A DNA stretch of 64,000 bases. Origin: Vicia villosa (taxonomy: Eukaryota; Streptophyta; Magnoliopsida; Fabales; Fabaceae). The notes under the pieces were generated by a model. That model saw only the letters and a list, made by a program, of their open reading frames with translations. It did no database searches and had not been told where the DNA came from. The first letter of the stretch is position 1; the number at the start of each line of letters is the position of its first letter. The DNA is taken from assembly GCF_029867415.1 (NCBI RefSeq), contig NW_026705443.1, forward strand, positions 124,001 to 188,000. The letters are read 5' to 3'. The translations under genes and the position numbers were made by a program. This document shows, in pieces, positions 25,146-37,465 of this stretch.

Positions 25146-28100
25146 TGTCATACCCCAAAATTTGCCCGCATATATTTGCAAATGTCGTATTATTTCGAAT
25201 AAGTGGCATAACACAGTTGGTAAGGAATTGGGGTTAAATGGTACAAGAGTGAGAGGTCCCGGGCTCGATCCCCATTTCTAACTTTTCTCCGTTTTATTCG
25301 TTTTTTATTTTAGTTCTAATTTCATTTTTATTTATTTAAAAATCACAAAAATTGCATTTTTATTATTTTAATATTCAATTTTCGTTTTTTACTATTTAAG
25401 CATTAATTTTTTAAGTTTTTCATTTTTATTCATAAAAATACACAAAAAAAAAAAAATTTAAAATATAAAAAGATTGAAAAAGATTTTACACTTTTTTTTA
25501 ATTGATTAAATATAGTCATAAGTCTCTAATCAGATAATTTTGGGCCTTTGAATTATTTCAAATAGTTTTGGTTCATGCATTTTTAACCTAATTTTTTTTT
25601 GTATATATAACAACAACGAAGACCTTATTTGGGGGAGATTTTTTGTCTCAACCCTTATGCCAGCCCCTCACACGTATAGCACACGACGATTAATTTGTTC
25701 TTCGCACAGTAAATCTCATTGTTAACAATAACAACCTGTACAAAATCATCATCCAATAACCTCCATGTCAATACCATGACATCACAAAACTCATAAACTT
25801 ACAATAACCTGTAACAAAATAATATAGTATGTCGTCTTTGTTTTTTCTTTACTTTTATCAGTACAACCATCTTGTTGAGGAATCCGAAAACAAACATTTA
25901 CGATACCGATACCGACACCAGCAGCTACACGCAGCTACAACAACATCTGCAGTGTCGACATCTTATCGCTAATCCGCAGCTTCGATAAACAATTGATCCA
26001 TAACTTTTTTTTGTTTTTCATTGATACTATCTAATCATGCTATTGTTGTTGTTCCCATGTGATTTCAGCAGTAATAAAACACAGGTTGGAGAAAGAAGAC
26101 TCAAAACAAATCCCACCCGATCCAGATTTGAACCGCCATAGCCATGCCATTATACTACAAACGAGCGCACAGCACAAAATCGGAAACGCCTCCGACTGCT
26201 AGATCCGGTCACATCCACCGCCGTTGATTCATCGCTGGTAAGTCTTGATGCCGTTTCTGCTATTGATTTCATTTGGTTTGGGTTCTGATGCTATTTGTTA
26301 ATATTTGTTTTCTAATGGCTTTGTTTGAATCATTACCAATTTGCTTGTTCTAAGAAAAATAAAGGAAAAAGGATATGTGTGGTTTGTGTCGGTACCGAAG
26401 CGTGAGCGAGAAAGCATGAATTTGGGAAAAGTGGTTTTAGAAAATTGCTTCAATTTCCTTTTTTTTTACTATTGTTTTATTTATCTATCTTTCTAATTTT
26501 CTTTTCATGAAAAGTGACGTCAAAAGAACAGGGGTGTGTATCTCCACATGCTGTTGCATTTTTTCTTATTCATTTCCAATAAAAACTATCTCATTAGTCT
26601 CTTATTAAAAATTAAAAAAAAATGGTGATTTAGATTTTATTTTTCAATATTACAAATACAAAAAAAAAGATTTGGTTAGTTAGATTGATCAAATTAATTT
26701 TTAGGTAAGATATGTAATTAGATTAATTATTTACTTAGGTTAATTAACATAATTTTTTTTATTATTAATTCACAAATAAAAAACACCAAAATATTTCCTC
26801 TATATTTTAATTAGGTTGAGTATGTAACTTGTAAATATTCGACAATTTGTATATCTATTGTTACTAACATTTTCTTGTTTGTGTGAGGTACTATCATCGT
26901 GAGCATTGGACAATTTTGCAGACATTCACAGCTTATGCATGCGTGGATTAATCTAACATTTCAGGGTCTGCAGTCCCAGATCAATCAAACGCCAGATCCT
27001 GCGTTCAGGAAAGGAAGCTCCATCCTGTGCGCCCTCAGCCAGCAACACGTGATCGCAGCTAAGTTTTTCAGCTTTTTTATTTTATTTTTTTATCACATAA
27101 CTTCCTTTTAATTAAGTTAATTTTTCTTTAATTACTAAATACTTTTCAATTCTTTTTTATGTATTTACTAAAGTCAATATTTTTATGAGGATATTTATTT
27201 TATTTATTTACCGAAAACTCGATTTTTTCATGATTTTATCAATAATTAATTTTTTTAAACATTAACAAATTATTATTTGGTACATACTTTTAATTAATTA
27301 GTTAATAAAAAATTAATAATTAGTTTTTAGTTTGTTAACCTCGAGTCATTTATAAACCTTAGAATCTTGGTAGGTGTTGTCCACTAACGCATTTTATGCC
27401 TTACAAACCTCTTTTTAGGTCACAATAAGTTTTCTTGGGTTTGAAAACCTTTCAGGGTTCATAAACCTTTTTAGGATTTGTAGATCATTCATACACTAAC
27501 CTTTTTCTGTTGTTGTTCAATTTTTCAGGGTTAATCAAGATTCTTCCGACTACGCGCCATGCCAATCAAGAAGCTAAGTTTCTAAACCTTTGTTATTTAT
27601 TTATTTCGTTTTAATATTATTTTAATTTTTATTTTTCCAGTTAGGATCTATTTTCAAATGCCCATGAATCTCTCCTACACTCACTGCTTTCTTTTCCTTT
27701 GTCAATTCTCCAATGGTCAGGGTCAATGCTTCTCATGCTCAAGGCAAAACTCTGCCCATCAACCTTCATTAATCGAAGCTAAAGGTTCGTCGAGTTGCCA
27801 AAGCTACGGATATTGGTAACCCTAAACCTTAACCTTTATATTTTTCTTCGTTTATTATTACTTATGTCAAACCCTTTTAAGGGATCCGCTGGTTTCTTAT
27901 TCCCTTCCCCCACTATTATGTAACTGTTTACTGGTTGTATTGTTTGGCCTTTAAGGCACTTAAATTATATTATTATATTATTATTGTGTGGTTAGTAATG
28001 TAGGGAGTGACAAGATTAATTAATCAAACGTTAGATCACTAACAAGATAAAATATTCGAATACAACCACGTGATTGTTGCACCCACACACCTTTAGGGTA

Positions 28101-28868
28101 ATCCCTCTGGTTGCCTTTGTTTCCTGTTGCCTTGTTGCCTTTAAGTGTACTAAATAGTCAAAGTCCCTCGATTCCGAGGATACCTAAAGCAAAACAAAAT
28201 GTTGCCCTAAGTTCATTATCATCAATTCTGCCCCTCGAAGCTGCCTCGGTAAAAACATGATGATTGTCCCAATTGCTAAGGTATCCTCGCATGATGCCTA
28301 AAAAGATTAATGACTATTATATCCTTCCCTTAGACTACCTGCCCTCTTTATGGCATGGGACAGTCTTATGGCGAACGATTACTCGATGACCCTTAAACAT
28401 CCAATTGAAAGACTTCCTGCCCTTTATGGCATGGATAGATCCTTTCGCCTCGAAAAGCTAAAAGAACGAATTTTCAAACTTAGGGTAGTTGCTACTAATT
28501 GCTCGCTCTTTTCAAATTCAAATTAAAAATACTTTTCCAACTCAATTTCAAATACTTTCAAAACAAGGCTACGCTTATTTACAAGCTAAAGTCCTTGGAC
28601 AAAGTTTTTACTTTTTTACACACTGCTCTTTTCAAACAAATCAAACAAACAAAGTGAGCTAAGCAATTAAGAGCCCATGGATAACCATGGATGCAAAGGG
28701 TGCCTTACACCTTCCCTTTGTATAACTTACCCCCCGAACTCAAAATCTTTTTAAAAGGTCTTTTCCTGTTCTTTTAGCCTTTCCTAAAATTGGATAAAAT
28801 AAAAGTCGGTGGCGACTCTTGCTTACCGCAACATTTTCATTATTAAAAAGTCAGTTCACCGTATTACA
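25146..28868 (+). repeat. E2 3' LTR, 3723 bp
   Basis: Near-identical to 17073-20794. Differences seen by eye: one extra T in the A-rich run near 25457, and substitutions near 25562, 26727, 27520 and 28173. TATA box at 25602-25610 and tRNA-like module at 25200-25290 are kept. Confidence 0.94.
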
Positions 28869-28873
28869 ATAAC

Positions 28874-29125
28874 CAAGGCGAGTCCCCCTCCCTAAAATCT
28901 CAATTTTCCCCTATTCAATTCTTTAGCTATTAAACCTCAATATTTTAGCCATAAACCTTTACTTTAGATTCAAAGCCAATAGGAAAGGGTTGAGGGTGCC
29001 TAACACCTTCCCTCGACCTGATTATAATAATCTTACCCCGAATCTCATATCTGTGTAGGGTTTCCTATTCGCCTTTCAGAATAGGTGGCGACTCTAAACC
29101 TTAATTTTTAGGGCAGGTTGCTACA
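28874..29125 (+). repeat. E1 3' LTR, second part
   Basis: Continues the E1 LTR after E2 and matches the last 252 bp of the 5' LTR, ending GGTTGCTACA. The preceding ATAAC (28869-28873) is the right target duplication of E2. Confidence 0.93.
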
Positions 29126-30014
29126 GTACAAAGCTGAGGTCTCATGCCTTTATCATCAAGGAGCACCTGGCCATGATCTCGAGCATTGCATAGCTTTGAA
29201 ATATGAAGTTCAGAGGTTGGTTAGATCAAATCTTCTCTCCTTCAGAAATTTGAATCCAAATGTGCAAGCAAATCCGCTGCCCAATCATGGAGGGCATGCT
29301 ATAAACCTGGTACAAGAAGGCCCTGGCCAATACCGAATCTATAACATAAACTTATCAAGAGCAGATTTGGTACAAATGCACGCTACTCTCTGTCAAAGGC
29401 GGGATTTTCGCCGACATCACTATGGTTCCTGTAGCATATGTAGCATAGATCCTCATGGATGTTCGATTGTGAGAAGAGATCTTCAAGTTTTGTTAGATGA
29501 TGGTACTATTCAAATCTTCAGAAATAGGAATGAAGATGAAGTTAACGTGATAGGATGTTATCCGCATGAGCATTTAGTCTCAGATATCAACTCGGAAATG
29601 CATAAAGTTAACGTCATTGTTCCTCATTTCAACATGCCTGAGCGCATAGAAGTTACTTACAACAAGCCAAGGGTTCCTATTGCTCCTTTGATCATTTGTC
29701 TACATGGACCTGTTCCTTATGACTCTGACATGGCAGTTCCCTACAACTACAACGCAACAATGATAAAGAATGGACAAGAAGTTCCTATACCTACTCTTTC
29801 ATTTGTCGTGAACATCGCTGATGTGAGTCGAGTTACAAGAAGTGGACGTGTGTACACTCCACTACCTCCAAAGCAGCCAGTTGCTCCTGCAACCAGGCAA
29901 AATCCTGTTGATACACCGGTAGGGAATCCGGAGGAAACTCCCATCAGTAATACAAGCACTGATGTTGGCCAATCCAGTGGAACTAATGTCAATCCTGACT
30001 TTGATGAAATCTAG
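29126..30014 (+). pseudogene. Ogre gag, C-terminal part with zinc-knuckle-like motif
   Basis: Continues the gag frame left at 5045. Shortly after the junction it encodes Cys-Leu-Tyr-His...GlyHis...Cys, a CCHC-like motif common in Ogre gag that would bind RNA during packaging. The rest is a linker ending in a Pro/Thr-rich stretch. An in-frame TAG at 30012-30014 interrupts it; the same frame continues into the protease part. No ATG is needed here, since the true start lies upstream of E1. Confidence 0.83.
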
Positions 30015-30044
30015 AAACTTATCAAAAGAATTGAATATAAAATT

Positions 30045-30591
30045 GTGGATCAGCTTATGCAGACTCGTTTAAAGATATCAATACTTTCATTGCTTTTAAA
30101 CTCTGAAGCTCATAGGGAAGCCCTGATGAGAGTTTTGGATCAAGCTTTTGTAGATCATGATGTGACTATTGACCATTTTGAAGGGATAATAGCCAACATA
30201 AAAGCTTGCAACAATTTAAGCTTCTGTGATGAAGAACTTCCTGAGGAGAGTAGAAATCACAATCTTACTCTGCACATTTCTATGAACTGCCAGTCAGACT
30301 CTTTGTCTAACGTGCTGGTAGACACTGGATCTTCCTTGAATGTGGTGCCAAAGACTACTCTTGCTCGCTTGTCTTACCAAGGAATGCCTATGAAGTTCAG
30401 TGGTGTAGTAGTCAGAGCATTTGATGGATCGCGAAAATCTGTTATCGGCGAAGTCAATCTTCCCATGACAAGGTCTCTCTTTAGAAGACGAATCTTCCTA
30501 AAAGAAAGCATCAATCTCTTCATACAAAGAGGCAGTAAAGGTAGTAAAAGATGGTACTACCACTGGCTGGGGGGCAAGTTGTGATCCCTAC
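30045..30591 (+). pseudogene. Ogre aspartic protease, truncated by deletion and frameshift
   Basis: Encodes a leader with a LeuHisIleSerMetAsn stretch followed by the active-site motif AspThrGlySerSer, typical of retropepsin-like proteases that cut Gag-Pol. After about 30474 the protease C-terminal half is missing. A later Ogre segment (reading SISSYKEAVKV, then TGWG) is present from about 30508 but in a different frame, so the last 40 or so codons of the long open frame are out-of-frame translation. Coding ends where another LTR begins at 30592. Confidence 0.8.
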
Positions 30592-33500
30592 TGTTATACC
30601 CCAAAATTTGCCCGCATCTTTTTTCAAGAAAACTCTAATCTAAAAATTAAGAGTTTCATATAATCTTGGATTTTCATAGCCTGATTTATGAATACTTGGT
30701 TTTTAGAATTTTTCTTATACGGTATTTTGGCTCGCTGTTGAATTTATTCTTACACAAACGCCAAGTACTGTTTATTACTTCACACACACTATTTATTTAA
30801 GATTTATTTACAGATAAATAGTACTGACACAATTGGTACAGAGTTAAATCTTTTGCAGGCACAAAGTCCGGGGATTCAGACTGTACTGGTAACAAGTAAA
30901 TTATTATTAGTTTTTGTTTCCCACTAATTTTTCTAACAAGTCATGTAAATAAATTCTCACCATTAACACAAAAACAAAACAAAAACAAAACAAAAACAAA
31001 AAAAAATAATATTAACTTTGACTGTTGAATTTTCACTCTAAACAGTCAGTTGACAGTCAAACCACTGACAGTGCAATTCTCCGTGTTTTGTACCATCAAT
31101 CAAATCAAACTTTTGCATTTCAAAATTCCAAGATTTTTGTTCTAGAAGTCTTCTGAATATCACATGATTAGCAGAGACTCAACACTGCACAAAAATCAGG
31201 TACGCTTAACTGTCTCCTACACAAACAGTCCCTAACTAGGGTTTCTTGTTTTTTTCAGGAGAACAAGTTTTTGAGACCTCAAATGGATTTCATGGACCTC
31301 CATATATCTCAAAGTACCATCATACAAATTTTCAAACTTCAATTCGCTCAGACGCACAGTCAGCAGCTCAAACAGTCAACAGACGACCCGTTTGACCAAA
31401 AAAAGTCAACAGACAGTCAAAAATGAAATTTTTTGTCAAAGTCCATATTTTGTCATAGTATTCATCATTTGATCATTGGATGATCATAATTCATCAAGGA
31501 AAGATCAAAAATCAACAAAACCCTAAGTTTCAAAATTAGGGTTTTCTCCTAAATAGTCAACTGAACTTTGACTGGTCATAACTCTCTCATCCTTCATCCA
31601 AAAAATTCAAACCAAAGCTGATGTTGAAGGAAATTCAATTATCTTTCAAATGCAATTGGTCCCATGGTCATTAGATTCACCATTTGAAAAATATAAATCA
31701 AGACATTACAGGTCATTTTCAAAGTCAACAAAAAGTCACTTATTTCAAAAGGACACACAAGGAGCATGGAAAATCATTTTGATATGAGACCAAAGACATT
31801 GGTTAGAGGACTCTTTGAGGTTTCCAAAAAGTGCAAGAACTCCTTCATATGAAAAAAATTGAGGGATTTACACCTTGTTGAAGTTGACCATTTTTTGGGA
31901 AAATGCATGAAATCAACATTGATCAAAAATGTATTTTTTTCCAAATGGGGCCTAATTTTCCATAATCCAAACATGTCTACCATGATGTAAAGGGCCTCCC
32001 ACGACCAAGACAAAGCCCACATCATTTTTGTTCCATTTTTGGTTTAATTTTATCACATTTAAGATTAAATTGAAAAAGGAAAATGGAAGGATAATGCATA
32101 GCTTAGTTTCTAAGCATGACTCATCAAGGAATCTTCTATTTTCTGCAGCAAAAGGAAGTGCAAGGCAAGAGAAGTGAAGAAGAGCAAGACTTAGTCAATG
32201 TTTCAAAGATTTTTAATATTTAAAAATCAAAGTTTCAACAAAGCTCATCAATGCTTCTAGCTTAGATTTTAAGCACCTCTTAGCTTATAAATTAGGCAGC
32301 ATACTTCACCAAAAGGACACACGAAAAATATAGCCAAGGCATAGCAAGAAACTTCACAAAATCTCTCAAAAATTCCATAAACTTTGTAATTTTCAATTTC
32401 TATATTCCAACCATTATCAATACAAACCAATTGTTCTAATCATCTCCTGGAACTTAATATAGTAAGTTAGGATCAATAATCATGGCTACATGCTCATAGA
32501 ACTCTTGTTTCAAAAGTAACATATTCATGCATATTATCAACTTGTAATATCTCTACTATAAGCACGTTTAAACAAAATCTAATGCCTTTGCTATCTTTTT
32601 GAGATCATATGGGGTAGATTTAACGTCTAACATGTGAGCTTAAAGCCCTGAGTCATGGGATGCCATGGTTGAAGCTCAAAGCTTCAACCTTTTTGTTTTT
32701 ATACTTAATGTGGTCAAATGAGAAAACTAACCTCACCATTGGATTCAGGAGGTCGTATTTAGTAGATCTGGGCCATTGTGGTTTTTATTTTCATGCGTTT
32801 TTGTAGGTTTCAAAAATCCAGAAATTCGAAGGTGGAATCCGCAGGTAAAGTTGCAGGTAAGTGCGTGGCAAAATCCGCAGGTATCGTTGAGGAAGATGAT
32901 GAATAGTGATGCTGACTCCCTTGACCACGCGTGGACGCTTTTGATTCGCTGGTCTCATCTTCATCCTCTCTCCGCTCACGTGGCTGCTTACCATTAGCCA
33001 GTCAAAGAGTCCTCCCATCCACGCGTGCACTTGTGGGTCCCAGTCAGAAGTTTGAATCCTCCTTGGATTCAGCACATGTCCCCCACTATCATATCATGTT
33101 CACTCACAATCTAAGTCATTGGATCATGATCTCAGCACATCCTACGCATCAGAATGAGCCCTCATATCATGGACCTCATTTAAATACCACACCTGATTAC
33201 TTTATTTTCTATTTTCTATTTTCATTTTAATTTCTTTGCAAAATTAATTTAAATAATTCTAAAAATCCAAAAAATACACAAAAAATATTTTTAAGTTTAT
33301 AAAATAATATTTTATTTTCTGATATAAAAATATTTTGTTTTTTTTCATAATTTAAATATTTTGCATAATTAATTAGTATATATTTATATATTTGCTTTTT
33401 AATTATTTCAACCAATCAAAAAATCATAAAAAATCTTGTTCTTTATATTAAATATAGTTTATATATTATAAGCTAATTTTATACATATTTAGGATAATTT

Positions 33501-34307
33501 TCTCTTTAAGTTTTAATTATTTGTATAATTATTTGCATAATTATGTATTAATTAACTTAATAATTTCAAAATCTACTTCAAAAAATTCCAAAAAAAATTA
33601 GTTTTGCTTTAAAATTAATTAACAAGCATTTTTGAACATATTTTAAACTTAATTTTTAGGTTTAAATTTTATTTCCATCTTTTTCTCATTTTAATTAAAT
33701 TAATCATGCATTAATTCTAATTAAAATCAATCATCAAAAAATCCAAAAATATTTCTTTTATTTTCTTGCAATTTAAATTCATAGATAAATGTATAGGTTG
33801 TCAAATTCATGTAAATAGCGTAGTTTACATTTCCCGCAAAATCGATGTAATAGCGTAGATTTACTTTCCGCATTTTACATTTCCGCATTTTAAATTCCAG
33901 CATATATAAAACTGCGTGTATGTCAAAGATAAAATTGAATCGTTAGATCACTAACTTCAAAGATAAAATATCTGAATCAAAACACAATCACACTTGCACC
34001 TCTTAAGGTAATCCCTTTTTTACTCTCTTCAAAAATCAAGATCAAATTCAAAATGCAAAATCGAACTTTTATTTACATCCGGTAAAAGGATAGTTTTTTA
34101 AAGGAAATAGGATAAGACCTTATAACTTAGGGTAGACCTCCTAATTTGCTTGGTCAGATCAAAACAAACAAATCTCTCATATATCATTGTTTTTCAAAAT
34201 AAAACTTTCAAAAAGACAATACTTTGTATATATCCAAACGAGGATCATTACGAAGTTAACGTTCTTTTTTCAAAAAACATATTTTGAAAGATAAAACACT
34301 TTGTATA
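30592..34307 (+). repeat. LTR of another Ogre-like family, truncated at its 3' end
   Basis: Begins TGTTATACCCCAAAATTTGC directly after the protease remnant. It carries CAACAGTCAA-type repeats near 31360-31440, an A/C-rich run at about 30970-31005, and toward 33950-34020 the GATCACTAAC...AAGATAAAATAT...GGTAATCCC series also seen near the end of the E2 LTR, which shows orientation and relationship. The expected LTR end is missing; another LTR starts at 34308. No gene is seen in this stretch, and the target duplication cannot be tested because the right side is lost. Confidence 0.7.
30822..30890 (+). other. Degenerate tRNA-like module in the 30592 LTR
   Basis: A-box-like TGACACAATTGG at 30825-30836 and a weak B-box-like GGATTCAGACT at 30872-30882. 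A T-run is some 35 nt further. The B box deviates at key positions, so activity is doubtful. Confidence 0.4.
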
Positions 34308-35014
34308 TGTAACACCCCATAAAATTATTTATTTAATTTAATTAATTTTTGGATTAAATATTAGAATTATTTGAGTTAACTGAGAAAAATGGAAATAATG
34401 AGGCTAATGGGCCAGTGTCGCTTGTAGTAGAAGGGGGGGTGTCAGTGGTGAAGCCCATTACTAATGATAAGCTTATTTTCATAAAATAGAAAAATAGAGG
34501 GATTGTGGGAAAGAGGAATAGAACTAAGGAGAAGAGAAGAGTCTGAACGTGAAAAGAGAAGAGGAGCGGAGAAGTGCGACCCGAGGAAGAGCGAAGAATC
34601 AACCTTCAGGTAAGGGGGGACTCTTCCGTTTATCTTCTATTATGGGATTATAGGTAGTATGATAGAATTTGATCGTGTTATTCGGATCAATTGGGTTATG
34701 CTTAGGTTGTAGAAATGTTAGGTTTTTGGGAGAATTGATTCATAATGATTGTATTGATCATGTATGGTGATAATTGGATGGTTGAATGTATTATAAATGT
34801 GTTATAATATGTGTTATTTCACTGTATGCGAAATCTGGTTGGGATGAGATTGGTTTGGTAGTGATTTGGTGAAAGAGGGACGAAATCGCAGGCTGTTTTC
34901 TGCTATTCGGAGTTCTGGAAATCGCCAGTTCGCGCCGGGTCCAGGAGTTGGCGCCGCGAACTGCTTGGCAGAAGGCCAGGAAGTTTTGTTGTGTTTAGTA
35001 CGCGCCGCGAGCAG
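34308..35014 (+). repeat. LTR fragment of a TGTAACACCCC-type retrotransposon
   Basis: Starts TGTAACACCCCAT, a frequent LTR start in plant Ty3/gypsy elements, and includes a GC-rich part (about 34925-35012) with CGCGCC and GGCGCCGCG words. Its end is not clear: the sequence passes into an opposite-strand LTR near 35015. No coding sequence. Confidence 0.5.
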
Positions 35015-36177
35015 ATGTAAATCGATTTTCACAACACAGTTTTCAAAAAAACAGCAATAAAGAGAAAAAAACTTGTTTAAACATAAAACCAAACACCTTG
35101 TGATCTTGGATCAATTTATGCACGAAAATGTATCAAGTAAGCAAGCAAAACTCATCAATATAGCACCAAAGGTGCATCAAACATAAACAACAATGGATCA
35201 CATCTTGAATTATGGAAAGGATCTAAAGTTGTACCAAATCTTTCACAAACTTTGAATCTTCTTCAAGAACACACAACCACAAGCCTTGATCTCTCACAAT
35301 TGATGAAGAAAGTAGTGTTTAGGTTGAGGTTTAGCTCTAAGTTAGTGAGGTTCAAGATGTGACTCACTAATTTTTATGGAAGAAAAAGAGCTTTGAGTGA
35401 GGGGTTTGGAAGAGGTGAGTAGAGAAAGAGCAAGAGTTTTCTTGGCTATCAAAGCTTGAAAAATGATGAGGGGAATGCCTCAATTTATAGCACTTAGGCT
35501 TGGGAAATTTTGTGGTTTGGAGTTAGGATTGGAAAATAGAATTAGGCTTGGGAAAAGGATTTGGAGCAAAAAATGAGATCCAATGGTCTTGATGCAATCA
35601 CATGAGGGTTTATGATAAAATGATGTAGGTAATCAAATACAAGAGCTAAGTCATGCTTCCCATTCTTGCAAATGATGTCAACATTTTCGAAAAGCTGAAA
35701 TTTGCCTTCATTTTTCCAAATTCGCACTGGTGCAATCGATTTACACTTTATGCAAATCTATTTACATTGCTGAAAAAGGCAAAATCTGGGGCAAAAACAG
35801 TTATGCAAATCGATTGCTGTCTTATGCAAATCGATTTGCACTGATGGCAGAAGCAAATCTGGTGCATAAACAGTTGTATAAATTGATTTACACCTTATGC
35901 AAATCGATTTGCACAGTGAAATTGTTGAAAAATGCTCCTTTTGATGAATATTTTGACTTGGTACCTACAAAACACAAACATACAAAAGCACAAGGCAATA
36001 TTTTTGGTATTTTGGTTAGTAAAACAATATATACAAGACTAAAACATGGGTGCTTGATGATTCCCTTGCAGATGAATTGAGCACAACATCACAAGTAGAG
36101 CTCTAATTTAAAACTTCTTGATTGATGATTGGTATGCAAATGATGTGTGATCTTAGGGTCAAAAATTGGGGTATGAC
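35015..36177 (-). repeat. LTR fragment in minus orientation
   Basis: Read on the minus strand it starts TGTCATACCCCAATTTTTGA at 36177. The left limit is uncertain. Positions 35720-35920 are rich in copies of TGCAAATCGATTTGC and related words. No matching partner LTR or target duplication was found in the window, and no gene. Confidence 0.5.
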
Positions 36178-36249
36178 AGTCATATTTAGCGAATCGAAAG
36201 CAGCATCATTAGGGACTTATGACCTTTGAATGAACCGAGGGCAACATTG
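36178..36249. other. 72-bp unassigned segment left of the copia array
   Basis: Lies between the minus LTR fragment and the copia LTR. I do not recognise it. Its last five bases CATTG (36245-36249) should be the target duplication of the copia insertion, whose right partner would lie beyond the window. Confidence 0.4.
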
Positions 36250-37465
36250 TGAAGGATAGAAAAACACTTAGAAAGGGGGGGGTTTGAATAAGTGTAGTCT
36301 TAAAAACTTGAACGATAAAAATAAATTGCACAGTTATTTTTATCCTGGTTCGTTGTTAACTAAACTACTCCAGTCCACCCCCGCGGAGTGATTTACCTCA
36401 CATGAGGATTTAATCCACTAATCGCAACAGATTACAATGGTTTTCCACTTAGTCCACGACTAAGTCTTCTAGAGTATCCTGATCACAACCTGATCACTCT
36501 AGGAACAAATGCTTAGACACAAGCTAAGACTTTCTTAGAGTATCCTGACCACCACGTGATCACTCTAATTACAACTGCTTAGACACAAGCTAAGACTTCC
36601 TAGAGTATCCTGATCAACACTTGATCACTCTAGTTACTTACAAATTAATGTAATCAATTCTAAGAGTATTACAAATGCTTCTGAAAAGCTATAATCACAA
36701 CAGTGATATTTCTCTTAACGTTTAAGCTTAATCTCACTAATATATTACAACAGCAATGTAGTGAGCTTTGATGAAGATGAAGTTTCTGAGCTTTGAATTG
36801 AATAGCGTTTCAGCAAGTTTTTCAGAATTGGTTCTTTCAAAATCGTCAACCTTGCTTCTCATCAGAACTTCATTTAAATAGGTGTTTGAGAAGATGACCG
36901 TTGGGCGCATTTAATGCTTTGCGTGTTTCGTACAGCATTGCATTTAATGTTTCACGCTTTTGTCAACTACCTCGAGCCTTGTTCACGCTGTGTCTACTGA
37001 CGTTGCCTTTAATAGCTTCCAACGTTCCTTTTGTCAGTCAGCGTAGCCTGCCACTTGTACTTTCTTCTGATCTGATGTTTGTGAATAAAATATTTGAATA
37101 TCATCAGAGTCAAACAGCTTGGTGCAAAGCATCTTCTTGTCTTCTGACCTTGAAGTGCTTCTGAGCGTGATACCATGAGAACTTCAGTGCTTCTGCTTCT
37201 GATCTCAAGTTCTTCTGATGCTTCCATAGACCCATGTTCTGATTCTGCCTTGACCATCTTCTGATGTCTTGCCAGACCATGTTCTGATGTTGCATGCTGA
37301 ACCTTCTGAGACAAAGCTTCTGAGCGCTGATTTGTGCATACTCTTTATATATTTCCTGAAAGGGAAATTGAAATGTATTAGAGTACCACATTATCTCACA
37401 CAAAATTCATATCCTTGTTATCATCAAAACTAAGAATATTGATCAGAACAAATCTTGTTCTAACA
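36250..37465 (-). repeat. Copia A 3' LTR, 1216 bp
   Basis: On the minus strand it starts TGTTAGAACAAGATTTG at 37465 and ends CTATCCTTCA at 36250. A TATATAAAG box is at 37343-37351 (minus). Open frames inside are shared with the middle LTR and are not genes. Confidence 0.93.
37343..37351 (-). promoter_or_regulatory. Putative TATA box in copia LTR
   Basis: TATATAAAG on the minus strand, about 115 nt from the LTR start; the same box is at 45784-45792 in the middle LTR, where it would drive copy A. Confidence 0.5.

Larger units (their letters stand above)
17073..28868 (+). mobile_element. E2: young non-autonomous Ogre-like LTR retrotransposon inside the E1 3' LTR
   Basis: LTRs 17073-20794 (3722 bp) and 25146-28868 (3723 bp), both TGTCATACCCC...ATTACA. 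Target duplication ATAAC at 28869-28873; the left copy 17068-17072 reads AAAAC, one base changed from the intact E1 5' LTR. By eye I find only about five differences between the LTRs, so insertion is recent. Interior 20795-25145 has a tRNA-Arg primer site and polypurine tract but no recognisable coding region. Confidence 0.94.
5047..29125 (+). mobile_element. E1: non-autonomous Ogre-like LTR retrotransposon, carrying nested E2
   Basis: The 5' LTR begins TGTCATACCCC at 5047 and the 3' LTR ends at 29125 with GGTTGCTACA. The 5-bp duplication GTACA (5042-5046 and 29126-29130) flanks it exactly. LTRs are 5047-7722 and 14625-17072 plus 28874-29125, about 2.7 kb each. A tRNA-Arg primer site follows the 5' LTR and a polypurine tract precedes the 3' LTR. 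The 6.9-kb interior has no recognisable gag, protease, reverse transcriptase or integrase. It must therefore be mobilised in trans. Without E2 it would be about 12.3 kb. The LTRs differ at several positions including one replaced block, so it is older than E2. Confidence 0.93.
1..30591 (+). mobile_element. Outer Ogre-like Ty3/gypsy retrotransposon, partial and degenerate
   Basis: This is the oldest layer. It holds, in order, an extra ORF before gag (390-3290), gag (3597-5046 and 29126-30014) and an aspartic protease (30045-30591). An ORF upstream of gag is the known hallmark of the Ogre branch of the Tat lineage. Neither LTR nor the reverse transcriptase and integrase part lies in the window; the protease end abuts another LTR at 30592. 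It is interrupted by a hAT-like transposon (719-2075) and by E1 (5047-29125). Both insertions plus one TSD are multiples of three (1365 and 24084 bases), so the surviving frame is the same (coordinates divisible by three) from 390 to 30474. At least seven in-frame stops make it inactive. Assignment to Ogre is from family knowledge. Confidence 0.85.

Noticed and set aside
29118..29126. Gag C-terminal frame starting at a TTG codon at 29118
   Set aside because: The first codons belong to the E1 LTR end; true gag sequence resumes within the target duplication at 29127.
30592..36177. One single element bounded by TGTTATACCCC and GGGGTATGACA as inverted ends
   Set aside because: Flanking five-base words (CCTAC and GTCAT) do not match, and the interior contains LTR pieces of different families and orientations.
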